Shown here piece by piece: positions 35,411-48,840 of a DNA stretch of 64,000 bases. Position numbers and translations under genes: made by a program. Origin of the DNA: Sphagnum magellanicum (lineage: Eukaryota > Streptophyta > Sphagnopsida > Sphagnales > Sphagnaceae). Each line of letters opens with the position of its first letter. Position 1 is the stretch's first letter. The notes under the pieces were generated by a model. It was not told the origin of the DNA and searched no databases. It was given only the letters and a program-made list of their open reading frames with translations. The stretch covers positions 14,873,666 to 14,937,665 of the forward strand of contig CM038919.1 of NCBI GenBank assembly GCA_021904315.1. Reading direction: 5' to 3'.

Positions 35411-36880
35411 AGAATGTGTCTAAAATTGTTGGAAAGTTCTGAGTAAGAAGATTGGACTTAGAATCAGAGTTAATGAGTAACCTTGATTCATCTATTCAAA
35501 AGCAACATGTGTTTGACATAACCTCATAATTTAAATCTTTCAATGTGTGCCAATTTGATGTATGCCAATTTTTTATGGTTTTTTATATAATGTGAAGTTA
35601 GGTTAATAAACTTAAGTTGTTTATGAAGTTGGTAGTATTTTTTATAACCATTTTCCCCCTAAATGTTATCTTTAGAAATGTTTCTTAAGTTAATAGTAAA
35701 AGGTGATAATAGTAAACATCTATTGGTAGGCAAATTGTCATCATTCAAGAATATTTTACAAGTTACAAAGTTTTTGCAAAATTGGTATTCTTCAATGTTG
35801 TTTCAAGGAAGAAGGTGCTTCATCCATTTAGTCCACGTGAAGGAATATTTTTCCATGTCACCAAAAATGATGCCACATGTGTGGCCTATAGTATATTTGG
35901 AGTTTCAGTGTTGAATTGTACAACTTGTGTTAATGATATTATGATAATATTTAGTTACAAGAAAATTATTGAATTGAAAAACTAGTATTAAATGCAAGAT
36001 GAATTTAATTCTCTAATTTTTAAACTCACATAATGAATTGAATTTTTTTAAATTTCTACAAATGGACAAGCTACTTGGCCTGAGTGTATGTGTGTTGTTA
36101 TCTTTCATGTTTCGTGTTTCTTATGTCGTGTTAAACAATGAAAGGGATATGTGTGTTTAGTCATTCATTGATAAAAAACCACAAGAAGATTTTGAATGTC
36201 CTTTTCCAAATATGTTTTTTTATCATGTATGCTACACATCTCACCCACAAAAAAACACCATTGTCTTATTCAATAACTTAGAAAGTATGAACAAGTCAAG
36301 GTTTAAGGTCTAAGCCTTTTCAAAAATAAATTTCAGATCTAGAAAGTTTCATCCAAGAATTTTTTTGCATGAGATATTTCATTTGTTGATATCATCCATT
36401 TTACATTTCATCCATGCCCAAGTGGCAGAATATTTTGCCACATCATCAAAGATTTTGTCCTATGTGGAAAAGAATATTTTTGGAATATTTTATCCATGTC
36501 AACAAAAGATTCCATAAAAGATTCAATCATGTTCACACACTCATGTTCGCATTCACAAATTCACAAGATAGTGTCGTTTTGATTGTTGTAGGAACAATGT
36601 TTTTTGAAGGTGCAAAATATCTTACTATATAGTAGAAAATAAATGTTAGTTATGTTAATCTATGATCCATGAAGGCATTAAAAATTTATGAAAAGATAAT
36701 AAATAATCATTGGAAAAATTGAACATAATGTATATAAGTGCCTACCACATAAAAAAAATAATTTATTGTTTTTAGTCACACTCCCAAATCTATGGCAGAA
36801 TGTTATTGGCCATATACCTTGTGTGACATATATCAATGACATTACCCTTGTTAATCTAATACACGTGTAGGTCAATTAAT
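35411..36880. other. AT-rich DNA, no gene seen
   Basis: Could include the rest of the LTR. Two stretches (35830-35880 and 36440-36520) share a GGAATATTTTTCCATGTCA-like phrase, hinting at a decayed repeat. No convincing gene. Confidence 0.4.
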
Positions 36881-37268
36881 AAATTATAGTCATGCTATTA
36901 AAATTTTGACTACATATGTAGCTTTGTTGATTTCTTTTAGTCACATTCATTATATCAATTTACATGTGTAATTAAAGTGACTGAATTTAGTCACATTACT
37001 ACTATTGTGATTACATGTCGCAATATGTGAGTAATTTTAGTCATGTTGATTACCATTATGAATACACATAGTCACTAAAAGGTCCACAAGTGTTTAGTTC
37101 AAATGTTCGTTATGACTAAAATGAAAACCACAATTAGTCATAACAGACTATGCTACATTAGTGGTTAATCATGATGTACATGGTTAGTCATGCAACATTT
37201 TCAAGTCCAACTGCATAGTCATGTCAATCAAATATAAGTAGTGAAAAAAACATAATTTTGTTGTAGTG
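36881..37268 (+). mobile_element. Right end of a CACTA/MITE-like element with TAGTCA repeats
   Basis: Ends TTTTGTTGTAGTG (reverse complement CACTACAACAAAA), a common plant DNA-transposon terminus. The 380 bp before it repeat TAGTCACATT/TAGTCATG motifs many times, as in subterminal repeat regions. The left end was not identified. Confidence 0.45.
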
Positions 37269-37269
37269 A

Positions 37270-37640
37270 TATATGTTTAGCCAAGATTTAGTCATTATGT
37301 TTAAACATTATATTTAACCACTAGGTTTGGCCAAAGTTTAGCCATGAAGTTTAGCCATTAGGTTTATCAATTATGTTTAGCTAAATTTTAGTCAAGGGTT
37401 AACCACTAGATTAGTCATTAAGTTTAACCAAAGTTTAGCTGTGAAGTTTAGCCATTAGGTTTATAAATTATGTTTCGCCATTATGTTTAACCATTAGATT
37501 AATTAGTAGGTCTAACAAAGTTTAAGCATTAAGTTTAAGCATTACATTAGGCTAGTGAGTTTAACCATTTGATTTAGGCACTATATTTAGCCATTAGTTT
37601 TTACCTAAATTTAATCACTATATTTAATGATGTGAAATAA
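37270..37640. repeat. Degenerate minisatellite of GTTTAGCCATTAG units
   Basis: At least fifteen imperfect copies of a 12-18 bp unit (TTTAGCCATTAGG, TTTAACCAAAG and variants) in one orientation. Confidence 0.8.
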
Positions 37641-38177
37641 ACATGTGAAATTAAAAACTTAACAAAAGTTGATCACCTTTGATGATGCAGTTCATTGGTA
37701 AGGACTTGGTTTATCATTGTGGAGGTTTGGGGTTTATTATTTAATTCTTATAACCTATGTACATGCTTAAAGAGTTAGGGTAGGTAGGCTAAGTTAGGAG
37801 GTTAGATAGAATAAACTAAGCTAGGTAGGGTAGGTTAGGCCGGGTTACCACTTACCTACTTACCTTTTTACGACCTATCTAAACATATATAACACTTACC
37901 CACCTACCTACTTACACAAATTTCTTTTTTTTTTGGGTAATAATCTAGAAAAAAATTGGGTGAAAATTTAACTAATCAAATGGTCCATTGTCTAATAGTC
38001 AAAATGACTACTCAAATAGTCCAATAGTCTACCAATGAAAAAGACCAACCCCTAGTCATGTAGGCAATGGCCAAAACGACTTGTCCAAATTGATGGGATG
38101 GTTTTTTTTACGCTTGTCCAAATGGGGTCCTTTTTGATTGAATTTTTTAATCAAGATAACACTTTTTTATAATAGTT
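37641..38177 (+). mobile_element. Right end of family D CACTA-like element (third copy)
   Basis: Matches 15039-15372 and the reverse complement of 2368-2870, including a TTATCATTGTGGAGG-like block, a GTAGG tract and a TCAAATGGTCCATTG phrase. The final terminus is decayed (AATAGTTT instead of a TAGTG end). Confidence 0.55.
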
Positions 38178-39594
38178 TAGTAATGTTGATATGAAAGTTG
38201 GGCCCAACCTCAAACATGAATTGGATCATGCAACTCATGAAGTTAAACCAAAGTAGGAAAAAAAGGTTATGGTTTTTCAAATCTTTTCACATTGTGTTAC
38301 ATGATCCAAGTTTGAACCATGTAAATGAATTTAAAATATTCAATGCTTGAACATTTTGGCTTAAGGATATAATATTTTGAAGCAATTTAACTTATGGTCT
38401 AAGCATTTAATTGGCCTACATTTAGGAGCTTTCCACAGGATGCATGACTTATGATTATACTTGGGCTTCCAATTTAGTTGTTTTGGTGTTTCATATATAA
38501 TTGGCCTAACCCCAAGTCCATTAATGTTTTATCTTGGGACCGAAATGTGTTTATTTTAGGTATTCTCAAGTTAATATGTTTGACATTATTGCACATTAAA
38601 TAAATCTTCAATTAAGTATGGTTTTACCTTATGCTAAAAGAACTTATTAAAAGCTTTGGATTTTAATATGACCTTTTTGGTATTCCATACTACTAGGGGA
38701 TTTCTGGTCAATTTTGTGATATAGCTAAAGTGGCAATCACTCATAAGCTGATTTAGGTAGATTTAACTAGATACTAGATATGAAAGTAGAAAAAAAACTA
38801 AATATTTTTATATTGTTGGCTACCTCTTGAAATTTACCCTTAAAAATTGGTAATTTGGATTTTTTTCTTCAAAATCTAATGAATTTGGTTAAGGTTTTCA
38901 ATGAAAAATCCTTTGTGTAGGTCAAAAACATATTTTTGAAATGAATGTTTTCTCAAATTTTCACCCAAGAAACAACATTTTAAATTGTGCAAACTTGTTA
39001 TAGTTGAACCACAAAGTGACCCACTTATTAGAATGGAAGCAAATTTAGCTTTATATGGTGCATTTGCCCTTTACCTTTCCCTTCATTCCTTGACTAAAAA
39101 TTCACCTTAGTAGGAAATAGCTTAGAGTGTTTCCATCAATGTTATTTGTAACTTTGTCCACTAGTAAAAATAATATATTAAGCAAAATGATGACAAAAAC
39201 ATTTTTATGTTGTTCCCATTACTACTTAGGGCATTAGAAAAAATGAACACTTGGTAGTTTGAGGTGTAAAGACTTAATGTGATTGGACATGATTGTACAT
39301 TAGCCTAAGAATTTTTTTCACATGTACAAATGGTTTTGAAGTTGAAGTTGTCGGCAATTGTAAGTTTAATAGGAATCTCCAAGGGGTTGGGGTAGGGGCA
39401 CACAACAAAATAGTGGGGCGTTTACGTGAAAAATATGTGAATTGAAATCAACATTTACATGAAAATTGCAATAATTGAATAGGAACCATACAAATCACGG
39501 GCAAACAATAATCATGAAACCAACATTAACAATGTCCTTTGTTTTGGAAACCTGGGATGTTTCAAATAAGGCATCCTAAAAAAAAATTAGTTTT
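38178..39594. other. AT-rich DNA, no gene seen
   Basis: No gene or tandem array recognised. A CACTA-like start (CACTAGTAAAAATAAT) lies at 39159 but has no partner I can find. Confidence 0.5.
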
Positions 39595-39945
39595 CATTAC
39601 TAGAAAATGTGTGGACAAACCACTACAACCAATCATCCAATTCAACTTTGGTGGTTTTCACATGACACAAACCATTCATGATTTTGTTGAGTGGGCAAAT
39701 CCCACTAGAAATTCACCAAAGTGGTCATGTAGTGGAAGGCAATGGTGGTTTAAGAATTTTCTAGCCAAAATGCCTTTGAGTATGGTAGAAAATTTTCCAT
39801 TCCACATTTTCAAACCATTTGGGTGGTTTTTGCTAGTGGTCATTCTAGGCATTGTGCATAAGGTTAACCACCTTAGAAGGTAGGTAGGTAGGTAGTTGGA
39901 CCATGTAAGTTAAATGTCACATTGCTTAACTCTTGGGTGGCCAAT

Positions 39946-42900
39946 TAATAGTAGAAAACCCCTATTTTTTAACCAAAACATTTTCAACTAGATGTGATTT
40001 GCAACATAGTTGCAACTAGATTTTTTTAATTTTCAAATTAAATAATGGCAATTACTAATGAAGTCAACTCATCAACTAAATTGGTATATAGTTGAAAGCA
40101 ATTTTCAACTAGGTGGTGTTTTGCCAAATATTCCATTGAATATTCTTGGCATCAACAATGTTTATAAATTGAAATGCCTACTAGATTGATAAATAGTGAA
40201 AAACATGTCTTCAATAAAAGGTCATTCTTGGAATATTTTTAACACTTAAAGGTTCTTTAACTAGCACATGGTCAAGACATTAACCAATGTTCACATATTT
40301 TCGTGACACCATTAACACATGCATGGATGATAAAATGTATTAAAGGATGGATCAAATGTAATTTCATTTGCAACTTTGTTGCAATTATCTTTCAATTCAA
40401 TTAAACAATTAATAAGTGATTTTGCCTTTATACATATCATATATGTTAATATTTATGTTAATTTTGGTAACATTAAATTACATGAAAATTTATTTGTATA
40501 AATGAAAAGTTATGTGTGACATGATTTTTGCAATGCATATAAATTTTGAATAGATTATTTTGAATATAAAGTAGTAATTTAATCTTGTATATATTCATAC
40601 ATGTAATATTTGATATTTATGTAGACCAAATTTAGTTTATGATATATAAATGATGATAATTAAATTGTAGAATTCTAATGTTCATTCATTTCTTTTCATG
40701 TGATAACTTAATATTTATTTAAAATTATGATCAAACTTTATTAAAAATTAAATTACATCTTATTTTTATTTGTGAAAGTGAATGGTTATGTATAATTTTA
40801 AATTATTTTTTATGCATTCAAGCAATATTTTTCAATTTTGAAATATAACTTGATAATAATGCATATGTTCAATATATGTAGTTTCTATTTTTGTGTAAAT
40901 CAAATTTAGTTTTCAACATATCAAGTGATGATAAATAATTAATATTTTTGTGGAAGTCTAATGTTTATCCATTTTTATACATATGATAACTAAGTTATGT
41001 TTTTTCAAAATTTTATCAATATTCATTAAATTGAAATTACATGTAAATTTTATTTGTAAAAATGAATTTTTTGTAGGATGTAGTTTTTTCATTAAAAAAA
41101 AATAGTAGTAATAATAAGAATAATAAAATAATTAAAGTATAAGTTTAAAGTATTGTGTATTGAAATATTAGTTGGACTAATATGTTTGTTAATGAGGTTT
41201 TCTATTACCTTGATTTTGAAATTGATTTAAGAGCATAAAAAAACTGAATAGGTTCTAATGTTATTCTTCAACAAATTTTGTGGGGTAGTTTGTTTATGTC
41301 CTTTATCAAAGTATTCCAATATATTACAATAAATTTATTATTTTACTTCATAAACAAATGGCTTCCTCTTTTTCCTAATTGAAAAAAAAAACACAAAAAC
41401 ATGTCCCAAACCAAAAAGTTGTCCAATGTAAGTACCAATGTTCTTATATATACCTTAGTATTCTTTTGTTTTAACAATAATTAAGCAATATTAGATGAAA
41501 TAAACAATTTTTTTCTCTTAAATTCAAATTTTGGCTACTTGTTTATTTAACTACCTATTTTACCTTGTATTATTAATTTTGCTCAAAACTACATGTTCAC
41601 TTATCAATAGATCTTTTCTAACTAACAATGTTCGACACATGTGATGATAGTTATTTTTATAAATTTAATGAAACATAATTAAAGTTATTTGGAATTAATG
41701 TAATAATTAATCTAATGTTAATTATTGGTTTGAATATATGTTCAAATTATTTGGTTCATTATTATTTTATTTTACATCAAATGATTATAATAATAGGCAT
41801 AGTTGATATGGACATCTAATACATGATTACATAATTTCAAAAATATATATATTTAGCACTATTATATTTACTCCAATATTTTTATTATTATTTATCTTTA
41901 TTCAATATATATTATATTAATTTATAATATTTATTTAAAAATTAATAATAATAAAACTAATAATAGTTAAATAACACCATAACTTACATTAGCTACAATA
42001 GTATTATGAATGTCATTTTTATAAATTTTATTTAAAATATTAATTACTCATAATATTTTTAATTAATAAATATTTTTATTATATCCAATGAAATATATAT
42101 ATATAATTTTATAGTAAATTAATAAATTAATAATGAAAATTTTATTAGAATATTTTTAATCATTATTAAATTATGGAATTAATTGCTCAAGGGTGTAAAC
42201 ATCATAAAGAAACAAAGAAAGTTGATGAAAAAAAATGAAGTTGAAATTGAGACAATTTTTTTATCAAATACTAGAAAGTATATTAAGATTTACTTAAATT
42301 TGATTTTTGAAACCATTGTGTTTTTAATTGGGTTTATTATAAACATAATACAAAATCTGAATATTTTAAAATAATAAAAGTAGGTAACAAGTATGTTTGA
42401 AATTAATTCGTCAATATGATGTTCAAACATATCTTTTCAATAAAAAATTTAATGAAATAGACATGTATGAAATTACAACATAAAGATCATTGTGTATTAA
42501 AGGGCATCACCAAAAATTGTATCTTCTTTCTTTTTGATAAAATATATTTACTTGAATCAAATATTACACTACAAAAATAGGCTTTCAAAGTTACTTACAT
42601 TTTTAAAAAAAAACTCAAAACTTACTTTTACAATGTGAAAATTTTAAATTAATGCATGATAATGAAGAAATATATTGTGAGTAATCATTCAACTAAAAAG
42701 ATTGCATGTATAATAATTTTGTGATGGGTTTTGGTTCTACCTTTTGTTAGTTTGACAAGTAGACTACCAAGTACATTTAACATGTTTTCACCCTCAAAAT
42801 AGATAAAAAATGAAGAAGATATGGGGATTGAAAGTAGGCAAGGTAAGTGTTCGGTCATAGGCCTAATTCACACATTCCAATTTAGTACATTTGTGCTTTT

Positions 42901-43901
42901 TGTAGTTTTTCTCCATTGGTTCTTTGCATTTGAAGCTTAAAAAACTATAGTAAAGCTTGATTTGGTACATTAATAGTTCTTTAGATCACTCAAATTGAAT
43001 AAGAAATGAATAAGATATGACATTCTAAAATAATGGGTCATTTTTGGAGTAAACACATTATCTGATTTTGACATGTTCTTTGCTTCTTCCATGTTGCTCC
43101 TTTGCTTTTAGAGCTTAAAGAGATCATGTAGAGCTTACCTTAACATTCCCATAGTTTTTTACATCATTCAAATTAGATAAGAAATGAGAAAGATCTTTAA
43201 GTTTTTAGTTGTAGGCTTATGTGTGTTGTTAGGCTTGTCTTCCCATGGTGGAAACTAAAATATTTGTCCCTTATTGTTTGGCTTCCATTTCAATAATCCA
43301 AACTATCTAGGCAAATGCATTGTGAGTATGGAGAACCAAAATAAACATGAAAATGTACTAGCCATTTGGGATGAGCAAATAAAAAATGCCCAACCTTAAA
43401 AGCTAAGTAATGAAATAGGACTTATTTGTATTTTAGGTAAAGGCCTAACCTAATGCTTATGTTTAGCTTTAGCTTAGGCGCCTAGGTCTAGCTTTGACCT
43501 AAGCCTAGACAAGGGGGTTTAGTTTTAGACCTAACCCATCCCTAGGTAATTAGGTGGCTACCTATGATTAGGCACCACATACATCTATAGGCTTAGGTTA
43601 TGCCAAGTGGCATTAAATTACCTAGTTGAAGGAAGTTAACATTTCATGACTAGGTTGGTAAGATAATTTGCAACTAGAATGGTTAATGATGGTTGTTGAT
43701 GTGGTGTTGACATGTGGTGAACACTTTCAACTGGAATGTCATTGTTGATTTGTACTTGTTAACTTTTTTGGTTTGTAATTGCAAAAAATATTTCTTAGTT
43801 GCAAAAAATACTTTGCAACTATTTTTGTCATTTTCATCTATGTTTTATAGTCAAGATGTAGGTGAAAACATAGTTGTAAAAGGGGGGGGTTTCTACCAGT
43901 G
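39946..43901. mobile_element. Inner CACTA element with AAT target duplication
   Basis: The left end reads TAATAGTAGAAAACCCC (CACTA start decayed to TAATA). The right end reverse-complements to CACTGGTAGAAACCCC, and both continue into a block ending in ATTTTCAAC or GTTTTCACC. Both ends are flanked by AAT. Length 3,956 bp. The interior is AT-rich with TTGCAACTA subterminal motifs and no transposase, hence non-autonomous. A CACTACAAAAATAGGC start at 42567 could be a further nested fragment. Confidence 0.65.
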
Positions 43902-43964
43902 AATGTTTAAATGCCACATGTTTGTACTTCAATTTGACATAGCCATTGGGTAACATAGAAATGA

Positions 43965-44375
43965 ATACTAGGTAAGTATAGGTAGAAATATACCTAGGCT
44001 AAGTTAAGATAATCAATTTATACTTAGGTTAGGTAGAATAAAATATGTATTTAAATTATGTTTATTATAGCCTATAGTTAGGCTAAGTAAAACATAATTT
44101 ATACATAGGCTAAATATATCATAGCCTATTTACTAAAGTTAAGTTCTAGTATACGATTTTTTATGTACCTACATAGGTATACAATGATCTATAATTACAT
44201 TAAGGTAGGCTAGGCCTATTTAATTACACATAGCTAACCTAGGTATAGCCTAGCTTATACCTACTTAGTCTATACATACTTAGGTTATATGTACTTAATT
44301 TATATGTACATAGCTTCTACATATTTATTCTATATATATTTTACCCTACCTCGCTTATACCCTACATATACTATT
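43965..44375. repeat. Degenerate TAGGCTA/TACATAGG tract
   Basis: Around 400 bp of short imperfect motifs such as TAGGCTAAGT, ACATAGGC and CTTATACCTAC. No coding potential. Confidence 0.6.
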
Positions 44376-45359
44376 ACACCAAAACTTGACAAATTTTATG
44401 ACTAGGACAAATATGACTAGTACTTAACCATTTTTTAGCAATACATTCATATATGTCATGTTTTTGTACCTAGTCATATTCTTGTAAGCATGGATATAAC
44501 TACATGATTAAAAGTCTTCATGGATAGGACTTGTGACTAAAAATCTTCTTCATGAACACCATATAATTCTTTAATAATATACAATTTGAAACATTACAAA
44601 CTTGTCAATTTAAAGGGAAAGAACTAAAAGGTGTCTATATGTACTTAGTAAGCATATTATAAGCTTGTAAATGATCAAACGAATAATTTGTGCGCAAATA
44701 AATAACTAATACCCTATAATTAAAAAAACTTTTGCCTTAGAATCACTCATTATTTAATATGAATTCTTGTATAGTGGCTAAAAACAAATTTGGGGGAATT
44801 TTTTCATTTTTGAAAAAAATTCCAAAAAATGAAAAACAAATTGCCAAAGTTTTTCAAACCATAAAATTAAATAAAAAATTGATGCCTAACATATAATTAA
44901 AACATTGAAGTTGGGGTTATTTTTCAAAGGTTTATTTAAATGAATATATTCTTTGAATTTTTTGACATGAAATCTTCAAGATATCATTATTGTCCAAATG
45001 CGTCAAATAGTGAATATTCAAATGCATTTTCAATCAAATTACTTGATATTTTGGTTTTATATTTTTATAGATGTGTAGATCTTGGAAAAATATTTAAGAA
45101 TGGAATTTATTTATCTTCATTTGGACAAAGTAGGAAAAATATAATTATGGTCAAAGTTGGGTACTTTTGTGTGGGACGAAGGATGATGTGAAATAATGTT
45201 GTATCCCATATCCTTTGTCAACAAGTTGAACTTTGTAAATTGATGAAAAAGTATTAGTCTACACACAATACATGCATTAAATATACCCAAAATGAAAATA
45301 TTACTTATGATGAACCAATAAATGTTTTTAGGTTTAACCTAGGTCATATAGTTATAACC

Positions 45360-45595
45360 ACATGGCATAACCTAAGTGGTTAATGTTTAAATGCCATGTG
45401 GCCTAGCCTAGGTGGCCAATGTTTAAATGCCATTTGGCCAAGCATAAGTGGCCAATGTTTAAATGCCACGTGACCTAATTTGGGTGGCCAATGTCTAAAT
45501 GCCATGTGGCATAACTTGGGCGACCAATGTTTAAATGCCACATGGCCTAGCTTGGGTGGCCAATGTCTAAATGGCACATGGTATTTAACCAATCA
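45360..45595. repeat. 36-bp minisatellite, six units
   Basis: AATGTYTAAATG recurs at 45382, 45418, 45454, 45490, 45526 and 45562, exactly 36 bp apart, with GGCC/TTGGGTGGCC between. As 36 is divisible by 3, the minus strand stays open as a 12-residue protein repeat, but there is no sign it is expressed. Confidence 0.95.
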
Positions 45596-45929
45596 ATCAA
45601 GGTTTGACTAGTCACCTTAATGACCATTGCACAAAACCACCCATAGAACCATTAATTATACACATGCTACCAAGGCACCTTAAAAAAACCACCCAAAAAA
45701 AAATTGAATCAAACCTTCCAATTGCCTATTTAGTCATTTCCTTATCTTATTAGGACCAACCATTGCCCTAAACCACTAAGCTTACTTGAAATCCATTATA
45801 GTGGTATCATTACAAAACGAATGGTTTGCACAATGGTCTAACCTTGTGTTTTCTAGTAGTGTTTAACATATCTTTTAAAGTTTGTAAATATTTCCTTCAT
45901 CTTCAAAGGACACTAGGGACAAGGGGAAG

Positions 45930-47010
45930 ATGTTAAAGGATGGTGAATTTTTTTTGGGGCAATTGCGAGTCTGGGGGACAATGGTAGTGTTAAGAATATG
46001 CTGAAGAGACACCAACTTGTGTCAAGGAGACTAAAGGATGTCAGGCAATGTAAGGAAAACTATAAGGGGACATTGGGCAATGTTATGAAACCTCCAAGGG
46101 AGATTGGTTTTTTTTAGAGGAATAGGGAATGTTAAGGCTTATTCAAGGTTTGGGTTCCAAAAAAGGAAAAGGATTCAAGGAGTTTTGTAAGGCTATTTTT
46201 CGCAAATAACATTTACTTGAAACAAATTTAAGTGAAAAAAATTGAACAGTCCAATTTAAGATAATTCATATGACAATGGTGATTTTTCATATGCATATGT
46301 AATTGTGTATCAATATTTTGGTTTATAACCAAAAATGCAAAAAATCCTAAAATGAGATTTAATAGACAACCAAACATGTTTTTTGGCAAAATTATTTCCT
46401 ACACATGTGACCTACACCTAAAGCTAGACATTTTGAACCCATTCAACATAATTTATTTACCAAATGGTTTAAAAAATGAATCCTTTGCATTATAACCCTT
46501 TTTTTCAAAATTTCAAGACTTTGAAATTTTTGTATGATTTAGTTTTTAATCAATGTCACCCAATGAACATGTACTGTCATAAAAAGAAACATGGTTTTGT
46601 TGTACAAAAAGTTTGAAAGCAATTGTATAACTTTATACATTCCTTGTGATTACTTTTTAAAAAAATGCAATTTAGACATTTGATAAAATTAGTTTAAATG
46701 GCTCAAAATGACATTTACATAGTATTCAAATTATTTAAAAATATTTTGATTAGTTCAATAAGACATCATTTTATTTATTGACATACAATAATGCATTACA
46801 TCTATAGTAATGTAGAATAAACAAAATCCAAAGTTATCCTTTGAAATGTTTTGAAAATAAGTCATTCTTTTTTTATACCCCAATCATGGATACACCCATC
46901 AAGAAAACACCAAGAAACAATGAGATACTAAGAAAATGAGAAGTTGTTTTCAAGCAATGTCAAAAAGACATTAAAAGATATTAGGCAATGCCAAGAAAAT
47001 GCCAAGGGAT
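45930..47010. repeat. Imperfect repeat with GGCAATGYYAAGG motifs, split by a MITE
   Basis: Phrases like GATGTCAGGCAATGTAAGG (about 46036) and GATATTAGGCAATGCCAAG (about 46976) lie on both sides of the MITE at 46152-46880, suggesting the MITE inserted into a pre-existing repeat. Confidence 0.4.
46152..46880 (+). mobile_element. MITE of about 730 bp, copy A
   Basis: Bounded by short terminal inverted repeats (GGGTTCCAAAAAAGG and the complement of CTTTTTTTATACCC). It matches the reverse complement of 55766-56495 over its whole length with many small differences. Non-coding; superfamily not certain (no clear target duplication). Confidence 0.7.
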
Positions 47011-47189
47011 GGCTGTTAAAAGTAATTCCATTTGAACCAAAAATAATAATTCAGGTAAAAATGTTTTTAAAAATTACCATTTACAAAGAGGACAAAGAGG
47101 ACATCCCTCTTGGCAACCCTCATACAAACATATCGTTAAGGAATCCAAGCAATGCATGGGGCTATCCTTTCATTGAATGCCAGATTACG

Positions 47190-48840
47190 TAGAATAAATC
47201 TTTAACAGTGACAGTTAGTAGACCAGCAATCTTGTACTCTACGATGGCATTCAAAATTGTACTCAAGTGTGCGATTCAAGTACTCTCCAATGACGACTCT
47301 TAGAGCACTCCACCTATGGAAGTAAGAACTCATGTACCCTGTTATTTGGAGGAAACATGTACCGGTCGAATGGCGTACACATGTTTTTTTGCAGTTAAGT
47401 ATGCCTTGCGAATGTTGCATTAAAGAGATTTTTTTTTTCCAATTGGCCAATCGTAGTTATTGGGACTCAATTTGGTCGTCAGTTTTAATGGTCTCTTACT
47501 TTGTGAGTTTTCTCCCCGGATAAGGTGGGGAGCGGACATTTTTCATGACTGTATCTTTGAAGGGGAGGTATAGCTGGAGATATTGGTGTAAGCGCGAATA
47601 TAGGGGAAGCTTATATTGGAAATTTAACTACTTAACAGAAAGAGGTCCTTGATTACCAAAAATAGCCGAGGTGTGGGAGCACCAGGGTTACTTCCAATGA
47701 CCAGCAGGCCATAATTATTGAACGTAACCAGCATCCTTTGCATCCATAAACTGTGCTGAACGACTGGATGTAGATCAATTTTCATCCATACACAGAATGA
47801 ATATGGATCATTTCCCATTCACACATAGAATAAATGATATAACAATGGAGTGGAGGTCCAATCAGGAAGCGACACACCATCCAGTCAGCCTCTAAAGCTG
47901 GCTATGGGGTTAATTGACCACCTATGTCTAGCCCAAACCAATGTGGGTGTTTAGGATTGGTGAACAGTACCAAATCCCCCTCCATGCCCTTGTTTTTGGT
48001 TGCTTGCAAACACCAAACATATGATGTCTTGATCCTAAATCAAGGTCTTAATTTGTTCTACTCGAGCAATAAGGTGGGGCAAAATGTGCATTCAATATGT
48101 TTTTTGGATTAACATCATCATAGTCCTATATTGATAGAAAATGCTAATGTTGGGGATTATCAAAGTATCATTAATTTTTTGTGAAGGGTCCATTATAAAA
48201 ATAAAATAAAATAAAATATTGGAATGCACTGATGACTAATTAATATGAATTTACAAGAAGGTATGGTCGTTAATGATATATAATATATATTTTTATATGC
48301 CTCAAAACATTTACACATGGCTTTGTAAATGTATTTAACAAATATTTACATTCACATGAGATTTACATGCCATATTATGCACTGTTGACACTTACACACA
48401 CAACACTGCTAAATACTGATAGAGGGCCATCACTGGGCATGCTCTAAATTGTTGAATTGTAACGAACCAAATTTAAGAGTTCAAAGAGAAAAAGGCTACC
48501 AGGCACAAAAACTTACCACTGCGGGTGCTACTTTACAGTGGACCCTACATGACTTGCAACTTCTTCCACCATGTATATAGTCACCAAGGTCCAAGAGGCT
48601 TCACTTAAAAAGGAAAATGTATCAGAGTGGATACTTATTTACAGTGGCCCCTACAGTAACTGCAAATTCTTCTGCCATGTCTAGTCTGGGCTTACATGAC
48701 AATTGAAGAGTACAAGAGGCATTACCTAGTCTAGGGTTTTGTAAGGGTTCATTGCACTTTGTGGGACTGCTCTTTTATGGACTGCAATGCGTTATAGAAC
48801 TTGATGTCACTTGTCACTTAGGAGACTTGGTTGACATAAG
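47190..48840. other. GC-richer, low-copy-looking DNA, unassigned
   Basis: Composition between 47200 and 47960 is clearly less AT-rich than most of the window (for example CCCCGGATAAGGTGGGGAGC near 47515). Frames at 47332-47523 (+) and 47202-47450 (-) have no recognisable motif. A relic of a gene or regulatory region is possible. Nothing identified from 47960 to 48840. Confidence 0.3.

Larger units (their letters stand above)
39595..45861. mobile_element. Outer CACTA element, split by a nested CACTA insertion
   Basis: Left end CATTACTAGAAAATGTG; right end reverse-complements to CACTACTAGAAAACACAAGG. Both are flanked directly by TTT, a perfect 3-bp target duplication. Removing the insert at 39946-43901 leaves about 2.3 kb, the same size as the element at 26781-29110. 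No transposase frame, so it is non-autonomous. Its right part holds a GTAGG-like tract (43970-44370) and a 36-bp minisatellite. Confidence 0.6.

Noticed and set aside
39539-39883. 114-codon plus-strand frame
   Set aside because: It crosses the left terminus of the outer CACTA element and has no recognisable domain.
45380-45592. Repetitive HWPPKLGHMAFK-type protein on the minus strand
   Set aside because: Explained by the 36-bp minisatellite, whose period is divisible by three; no promoter or homologue.
45360-45595. CRISPR-like array
   Set aside because: Units are contiguous 36-bp tandem repeats with no unique spacers, and the genome is eukaryotic.
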